Part shown: in pieces, positions 51,801 to 64,000 of the stretch
Layout: every line of letters begins with the position of its first letter
Position numbering within the stretch: the first letter of the stretch is position 1
Source of the DNA: Macquaria australasica
Lineage: Eukaryota > Chordata > Actinopteri > Centrarchiformes > Percichthyidae
Assembly (NCBI GenBank): GCA_005408345.1
Contig: SEMN01000269.1
Span: 1 to 64,000, forward strand
Direction of reading: 5' to 3'
Length of the DNA stretch: 64,000 nt
Program-made: the position numbers and the translations under genes
The notes under the pieces: generated by a model
Told to the model about the DNA's origin: nothing
What the model saw: only the letters and a program-made list of their open reading frames with translations
Databases searched by the model: none

Positions 51801-53467
51801 GTTGCAACGATAGTCAGTAAGTATTCTGTGTTTTGTTGAGACATAATGTAGTGAAATGTGAAATAGTTCCTGTTTCATTCCCACAGTTGACAAATGCACT
51901 GCTGTAAAGCCTTTCAGTGCTTGGCCGGAATCACTGTAGTCCCTGTGTGCCTTGTAAAGCTGTTAATACCTAAGCAAATATGAACTTTTCTCTTCTCATG
52001 ACCTTTTCCCAACTTTTTTTTTTTTTTTTTGCAGCCATAATGTTAGTAAGACGCCAAATGAACAATCGGCAGCAAGGGTAAGGTCAAATTTCTGTACTTT
52101 CAAAGTTGATATTTAAAGTGGAATTTAAAAAAAAATCTATATATAACTTTTTGTTGGCTTCCAGTTGGATTTGAAGTATACTGTCTTATTTTCTATGTAC
52201 CTCATTTTCACACTCCACAAGAGGAACACGTTTATTTTCTTCCTCTGTACATACTGTATCAGTACCTTACTGAGAAATGCATGTTTCACTTTACGCTAAG
52301 TCAGCCTGCAGGTGACAGAACCAGTCTGGTGGGTAACAGCCTTTCTGCTGCCTTGGCAATTTGCCCTACTTCATGCAACTCATCAGCATCAAAACCAGAA
52401 AAAAACTCTCAGGTGGCAAAACGCAACAAGCATCCACCCATCTGAGCCCGTCTGGACTTGTACAGCAATTAGTATCACAGCCTGAGGCCCTCCACCGCCA
52501 CCACTGAACACACCCCACCACTAGCCCTTTCCATCTTAGTCATCAAGTAATAGCCTAAAGACAGTGCCACTGGGTCTGTATGACTGAATGGGACAGGACC
52601 TAACCTGTTCCAAAACGTATCTCGTGAACTGAGGCCTGAGTAGACAACTTTACTCAGAAATAAAACAATCCTGTAAACATGATCCTGGCGTCATGACAAC
52701 AATCTGCCAACAGCAATCAGACAGCAGAACAGCCTAAACCAGTTATCCAGAGACGCTCTTTCTTCGCTTTTTGCCTCCCTGCCTCACTTTGCTTATTTAA
52801 CCGCAGTTAACTGTAGGAAGGCTATCTGCAGAGTAATCAGCTTTCTTTTGTTCTGGGGTGCAGTAATACATGACCTGCAGGTTGTGTCAGAGGGGTTACG
52901 GAGTTCAAATTAGTCTCCAGAGATCTCCAAGCAGCAGGAGAACTGCCATTGTGGAGCAGACACCCAAGACAATCTGCAAGGGTTAAATTCCTCCGCAGGA
53001 TTACTGGCTGCCTCCTGGGGCTGCAGTCAGCTCTGGCAGTGTTTGGTGCTGACTGATCGCTCTGCTGAAAAGAGGCTTAATCACACAGCAACCTCTGGCT
53101 TGTTGGATCAACAGTGCCTTGCCAGGTTTATAAGTCCCACCTGGGGATGAGCTGTGTTTTTGAGGTGATGCAGTCACCGTGCACCTGTCAGAGCCCTGCA
53201 GCATGAGGCAGACATGCCGTTTCCTGAATTCCGACACGCAGGGCTGTTTCTTGTGTCTTTCTGCTAACAAACTGAGAAAGAACGTAAAAATATCTTAAAG
53301 ATGACATACTTTTGCTTTTGCCCTGTCTCAACCACCCCACCCCCACCCCCCCACCCCACCCAACCCCCCCAACCCCTTCCCTGTATTCCCTTCCTGTGGC
53401 CTGTCCTCCCTCTCTCTGCAGGATCTACTCCGTGCCTACAGAGCAGAACCAGAAAAGGTTTGTCTAG
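48866..53467 (+). CDS. Small type I single-pass membrane protein, unnamed (gene C)
   Basis: Seven coding exons: 48866-48914, 49393-49431, 50363-50398, 51506-51586, 51748-51816, 52035-52077, 53422-53467. All have GT-AG borders and phases close, giving 120 residues. Residues 1-16 are a signal peptide (MMRLLFLCLLLLPAAT). About 50 residues of acidic, Thr-containing ectodomain follow, with an Asp/Glu cluster (DMYDDEDEDIQ). A 24-residue transmembrane helix is encoded largely by one exon (LIIIVVAVTVLTLAVATIV). A basic juxtamembrane stretch (LVRRQMNNRQQGIYSVPTEQ) and the tail end in KRFV. The G-x-Y-x-x-P-T-E pattern after basic residues resembles the FERM/4.1-binding tails of glycophorin C, SMAGP and Crumbs, but there is no ERLI or EYFI PDZ ligand. 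Start at 48,866; a second Met follows at once. I do not recognise the family. The start follows a splice acceptor (48,855-48,856), so an upstream non-coding exon is expected. Confidence 0.75.
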
Positions 53468-55416
53468 TTCCTGGTGGAGTAGCAGTCCTATAACACGCAG
53501 ACAAGAGAGGAGCAATGCACTGGGCTATGTCATCTCCTACTCTTTGACTCAGGACAGTTACACTTCTTTGCACAACAGCCTGCTTCTCACCATTCAGTTC
53601 ATTGCTCGCTCCTGCACAAACTCTTACCAATACATATGCCATATGTGTTTATTTTTACTGTTGTATACTTCTGTTTTTGTCCCAGCCGTTTCTATTCCAC
53701 ATACACACAATTTAGCCTGGGACATTTGGAACACATTCAAACCTTCTAATTGGATTCTATTTGAGGAATCCAAATCAAAGCCAGTGAATATGGCTTAAAG
53801 CTTCTTTTGTTAAAAGGGATAATTTAGCACAGCCAGAGCTCCCCCTTTTTTACTACCTGAAACAAGAAATTATTCCCACCAGCTATGCGGTGAAACTGTA
53901 TTTGCATTTGATTTGGTGCATGTGGAACAGACCTGTCTGTGTGAAATGGTCGATGAGTGAGACAAACCATACTAATCCACACTATGCCAGCCCAGTGCTC
54001 ACTTCATTCTCCTATTCACTTGTCTGACATCTTCTGTTCCTGGCCCATTAGGAATGACAGGAGGCAGTGCAATAGGAAGATAAAAACCTGTTCCCCCTCT
54101 TCTCAACCTCAGTAAAAAAGAGTGGAAATAGTCAGTGTGAACATCTTCTTGCAAGGCATCTTCTTGCAAGGCAGCAAATTAATCGACCGCCTTGAATTAT
54201 GATGTTTTCTTTCCCCCCTCTCTTTTTCTTTTTGAAAAGCTTTCACTTCTCGCAGATTGTAAATACCTCTCTGAATGCTGTTGAGAGTTAGATTAATGCC
54301 TCACACACTGGTAGAGAGAAGCGGGGTGTGAGGGAGGGATAAAATCTCACGAATCAAGTAAAGTGTTGGGGATGATTGGGAAAATGCCAACAATGCCTTT
54401 GTTTCATTCATACGGCGCATGATGGCTTCTCTGTTTTCATTTAAATGGAAATCAGTCATGCCCTGTGAAAGAAAGCTTTCTGTCCAAGAACCCAAGGCAC
54501 TGGTTACCTTATTTGTTCCACTACAGAGAAGGGAACTTTCTGTGGCAAAGGTTAAAGGGGAAGGGCACATATGCCCCTGTTCGAGATGATAGTATTTCAT
54601 TTGTGGCTTCATGAGGAGCACTTACAATGGAGTCAGCAACACTGGGAATGGCTACATGGGGTTAAACACTGGATTTGTCAAAGCAGGATCTCACTTTGCT
54701 CTTCCACTAAATCTTGCAGCTAATCTCGTCACTAGAGGCAGAGCTTGGCTCCAATCCAGCCAGATTTGAGAACAAAATCAATTGTGCAGTCACGTCTTCA
54801 TCAGGGTGTGCAGTGGCTATAGGTCTGTGCTGAAGTGTCGTCTGAAAAATTATGCATCCCAGTTTATTTAACACAAACAAATTGGTGATTACTGTTTGTG
54901 CATTTGTTTGACAGTTCATATTTGAGCACTGTGTGTACAGTATGTGTTATTTCTCAAAAGTGTAGCATTGCCCAATAAGCCTTCAATATGTCAGCATTTC
55001 AAAGGGAGGACAACTGGGCAAAAATTGCAGTACAAAACATTTCAGTTTTTTATGTCTTTGTAGTCTACCTGTTCATATTTACTCATTCTGTTGGACAAAC
55101 AAACCACAATGCACCAACATTTGAACAGCAGAATATTCTCTTTGAATGTTTTTTTTTTTTTTCCAAAATATAAAAAGCAAACAGACTAAATAAGCAAATC
55201 CAAAGAGAAATACAGTATTTGGTCCAGCCTGCTCCACGCATGTGACCGAACTCTACTCTGTTATTCCCTCCTGTGAAGCCTCTCTGCTGTGACACCACTG
55301 ATGTAAATGTAACAAATGTAGCTGCAGAGCTTTGTTTCTTTCTCAATGTGATGTATGTGGAAAAGGTTATGCTTTTTTTTGTTTTTGCTTTTTAAACCAG
55401 CTGATTTTTTTTTTTT

Positions 55417-55725
55417 GTGGCAACCCTAAGAGCTCAATGCACTGCAACTTAGGAAAACACATGCAAAGAGACAAACAAAAGCAAATGAAGAAAACATCTT
55501 CATCAGTTTTCAGCATTTAGAAAAACACTGCAAAGTGAGAAAACACAACCAAATACAGAAAACACAACCAAATACGCGCAACAGAACAGAATAGAGAATA
55601 CAGAATACAGAAAAGAGCTGCAAATAGAGAAAACAACCAAATACTGAAGCGGTTGTGTTTTGTTTTTGCAGCATGTTTCTGTATTTAATTGTGTTTTCCT
55701 AAGTTGCAGTGCTCACGGGGCCACC
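55417..55725. repeat. Foldback element with internal short repeats (3' UTR of gene C)
   Basis: The left arm (55,417-55,460) and right arm (55,691-55,725) are inverted copies that share TGCAACTTAGGAAAACAC and a GTGG outer end. Between them are repeated AAACACAACCAAATA and AGAATACAGAA units. It is probably a non-autonomous DNA transposon. The family and target duplication are unclear. It falls in the inferred long 3' UTR of gene C. Confidence 0.6.
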
Positions 55726-56325
55726 ATGCTAAAGGCATTCTCTGACCTTACCAATTATTCTAGCTTTTAATATATAATATATGTATTTACAAATTTGCTG
55801 AGCTATGCATTCACATTGTTTCTCTTGATGGAAAAAATATTGTATTTGGCTAAATGGTCTTTTTTATATACTTGTTGAATTTAAGGGGTGATGTCTTCTC
55901 TCCATTGTTCATTATAAATTGTGTTTTTAAAAAAAAGGTTGTGGTGGGTGGGAGTCAGTTTATTTGCCAAAAACTATTTTATGTAAAATATTTGTATTTG
56001 TGTCATATTGCAGCAAATATGTTTAAATTTGGACTTAATGTTAAATACTTCATGTTCATATGCACTTGTGAATAACCCATACTGTATGTATTATTTGTGC
56101 CAAGGACATTCACAGTGGTTTTTTATCATATACTTATTTACAAAGTATATAATACATTACCTTATATCTCACGAGAAAACAATTGCAGTAGGTGATTGTA
56201 TATCATGAATTCATTCTGTCTGCAAAGCTGCTGTCTCCTTGATCTTGTTCTGATAGCAATTAGAACAGTGAATACTACTGTATATGATGTAGGTATGCTG
56301 AACTCTGGACTGTGTTAATTTTGAC

Positions 56326-56331
56326 ATTAAA
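56326..56331 (+). terminator. Possible poly(A) signal of gene C
   Basis: ATTAAA lies in AT-rich sequence about 2.9 kb after the gene C stop, followed by T/G-rich sequence. No further plus-strand exon was found between 53,467 and here, so this sequence is probably 3' UTR. Gene D converges from the right. Confidence 0.4.
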
Positions 56332-56979
56332 TCTGTTATAAAATTTGCTTGGTTTCTCCCAGTTTGTTGTCTGCATCATTTTGATGCCATATGGATGCAA
56401 GATAATGCGCCACTGGATCTTGTTTAATCTAGGGCTTTACTCACTTACAAGCATAGAGCCGCTAAGAGGCTTAGACACCCCGTACTAAACATCACGTTTT
56501 TATTGAGATTGAAAGTGTAAAGAGCGTGGAGGAAGTGACCCTGCTACATTTTTAGATCCTGACAGAACACAAGTGTTGTGCAGGATTGTTAAATATGAGA
56601 TCTTTTGGGGTTGTTCTTCATAACCGTTAATAATAATAAGATACAAAGGTCATTAGAAACAAGGCTGCTTCGTGGCAGAAGGTGTGATTAAAATATGAAT
56701 CATCTCTTCATTATTTGCCAAGATAAATAATCACTTTACTTTTTTTACTGCAGTTTTGCCAAGTATAGAAATAACATTTGACAAAGATTAAGCAGGAGAT
56801 GGTTCCACTTTTTTCAATTGCCAGCAAGATTCATGTTTTGACACTGTTACTAGGCAGCATACAGTCAGTCAATCCACTTGCACACACACGTTGCCAGGTG
56901 CTGGCTGTGTGTTATTCTCTTGATGGACTCCTGGTTGGTTTCTTGCAGCTCTGTACTTGTATTAGTGTACACTCTCTCC

Positions 56980-57004
56980 TTAACCCTGGACCAATCGATA
57001 TGAC
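56980..57004 (-). other. Possible alternative last coding exon of gene D
   Basis: A good acceptor (TTATTTTCCAG) ends at 57,005. If the GTAAGT overlapping gene D's TAA stop (57,470-57,475) is used as a donor, the frame continues through this exon as SYRLVQG and stops at 56,980-56,982. Both splice signals are strong, but neither use nor non-use can be shown from sequence alone. Confidence 0.4.
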
Positions 57005-57471
57005 CTGGAAAATAAACACACGGAACATTTAAAGAATCAAACAAGCAATCAGTTATATTTATCACACACAAATATACCACAGTAAGGGAAATTAGCAATG
57101 TGGTTTGCAGTTGTTCGTTGGTTTCGCCCCAACAAATAACTTAACCATAATCTTTTTGATCTATTAATCATCACAGAGATTTTAGTCAGCATTCTGTTAA
57201 GCTATTATATGTCTGAAGTGACTGATTGTTTGCCATATATCATCCAGTAGCCTGTGATATAAATTACTTAACTCTTTCAACTGCAGCATAATATCAGCAC
57301 GACTACCCTTCATGCACATAGACTGTAATTTAGTCAAACATCACTTTAGTCTGTCAGCTTTCACTGTCTTAAATTACTCAGCAGTCGTGCTAATTATGCA
57401 CCTCTCAAACACTGCACAAATTCACAATATGCACATTCACTAGAATTAAGGAAATAAAAAGCTGCAAGTAC

Positions 57472-62515
<5,044 letters not shown>

Positions 62516-64000
62516 CCTGTGAGGTGCCCGAGTCCAGAGATTCATCCACAGTCTCGTCATCCACGATGCTTTCCTCTGTATGTCACTTCTGAAGGGCTGA
62601 AGGGGTAACCGCTAACCAACCACACCCATGTGCTCACCATCACTACTTCCTCATCCAATTGTCTGAACTCTGTTTCAGTCTTTCAGCCTCTCACTCACCC
62701 ACTCTTTCCCATGACATGGCCTCCTCCTTCTAGTTCTTTGGCTTCCAGCTTTTCACTCTCACTCTGCTCTGATCTCTGTCTGCAGTTCAGCCGTCTCTCA
62801 GCATGGTGGCTTGTCTTCCTACTTTATTTCTCTATTCCCTACAGCATACTGTCTTTTATTGTACGTGTGCGTTTGCCTGTCTGTCATCCTGCCCAGCTTA
62901 CTGTCTTTCTCCATGTTTATACAACCTTTTCTGTCCACCGGTCCATCTGTCATCTGTGCCCATGTTGCTGTCTCACAAACAAGAAATGAATGACCCTGTT
63001 GTAATGAGAAATTGTTGATATATTTGCAGTCACTCAAAAATACAGTATAGTGGCAATTTTAATTACACAGCTTCCTTTTATTGGTGAAGAGTTTTATTAA
63101 ATGTCCACCCTTGAACACTCTGACATTGAGGGTGTTCTGAAATATGTGTGGCTGTAAAGTGCTATTCTTTACTTCTTTAAATACTAACATTTTCAGCATG
63201 CATCTAAAGAAGCAATTCTGTTTCTTGAGCATTTAAAAAACCTACCAATAACTCCAACTCTATTGGATATGATATATAAAAAGTCTCTTTTGTAAGCACA
63301 CCTAACTCCATTACATTTGCCCACAAAAATGATCCACTCCATGTTAATTATATTGAATTAAGCAGTGACATAGCCAGCGTGTTAAATCCCTGGGTTATTT
63401 CTGATTTTTCAACTATTGCTTCAAGGCTGCAGGATTGGTGCGTGTGATTGTGACCCAACAGCATTACCCAACTGAGCTGCACAAACCTAGACTGTTACAG
63501 CAGACAAAGCCTGCAATTCATCCACACTAGCAGAGGACAGTCTTTGTCCAGAGTGCTGGAGATGCTTTTTGGATCAGCTTGTCCTCTGTCACATTTTTAG
63601 TTTTTTTTTTCTAAATAAATTGTTAACACTTTATAATAAGCATCCTTAAAACAGTTTGCACTGTGACCCTTCTTAGTAAAATGTTCAGTTTTTCTCAGGT
63701 TTTCAGACACAAAATATAAACAATTCTGTCCAACATCTTGGGCTCCCATTATGAGATGTACCCTGACCCTGACCCTGTTTTGAGTGACCAATCACAATCT
63801 GCTTGTACACAAATTTGATTACAGGAGCATCAATCTGTTTAGAAATGTAATATAACATTTACTTCCTTACTAATTTGTTCCTTTTTCTTTTTATAGCTCT
63901 TGCTGGGCATTTTCATAACTCACATAATTACAGGCTTTAATTCTGCACATCAGTTTTAAATATTTATTTTTTTATGGATGTGGGTTTACATATATGTGTA
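62516..64000. other. Region upstream of gene D, nothing recognised
   Basis: It should contain the promoter and 5' UTR of gene D. A pyrimidine-rich stretch covers about 62,640-62,960, and a short CCCTGA repeat sits near 63,762-63,778. ORFs here are low-complexity. No exon or RNA gene could be supported. Confidence 0.5.

Overview
The window looks like teleost fish nuclear DNA. The genes are split by GT-AG introns. Fish-type repeats are frequent: an L2/CR1-like LINE tail, a piggyBac-like element, a Tc1-like element, a hAT-type MITE and long (TA)n and (GATA)n arrays. Coding capacity is low between genes. No prokaryotic, CRISPR, phage or rRNA/tRNA feature was seen. All exon models below were read by eye from splice sites, phase and domain homology.

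Positions 1-44,028 hold a minus-strand tandem cluster of IgGFc-binding-protein-like (FCGBP-like) genes, which encode secreted mucus proteins built from repeated VWD-C8-TIL units. (1) 1-7,507 is a truncated, recently duplicated copy of the D2-D4 part of gene A. It is broken by a solo LTR, by a LINE inserted in an exon, and by a piggyBac-like element nested in that LINE. (2) Gene A (24,691 to 10,654) is intact: 21 coding exons, about 3,013 residues, a signal peptide, an IgGFc-binding N-terminus and seven VWD units. (3) Gene B (44,028 to 27,600) has the same layout with nine VWD units. Its splice sites are nearly all kept, but it carries about 16 small frameshifts, has lost one half-VWD exon, and has lost the GDPH self-cleavage motif in almost every unit. 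It is annotated as a pseudogene, with consensus errors as the alternative.

The spacer between A and B (24.7-27.6 kb) holds gene A's TATA promoter and a decayed Tc1-like element whose left end has merged with an AT microsatellite. Gene B intron 1 holds a clean hAT-type MITE.

Positions 44-64 kb hold two small single-pass membrane protein genes that converge. Gene C (+, 48,866-53,467) encodes a 120-residue type I protein that I cannot name; its tail resembles FERM-binding tails. Gene D (-, 62,515 to 57,472) encodes a 169-residue FXYD5/dysadherin-like Na,K-ATPase modulator with a Ser/Thr-rich ectodomain. The remaining sequence is intronic or intergenic, with simple repeats and a foldback element.
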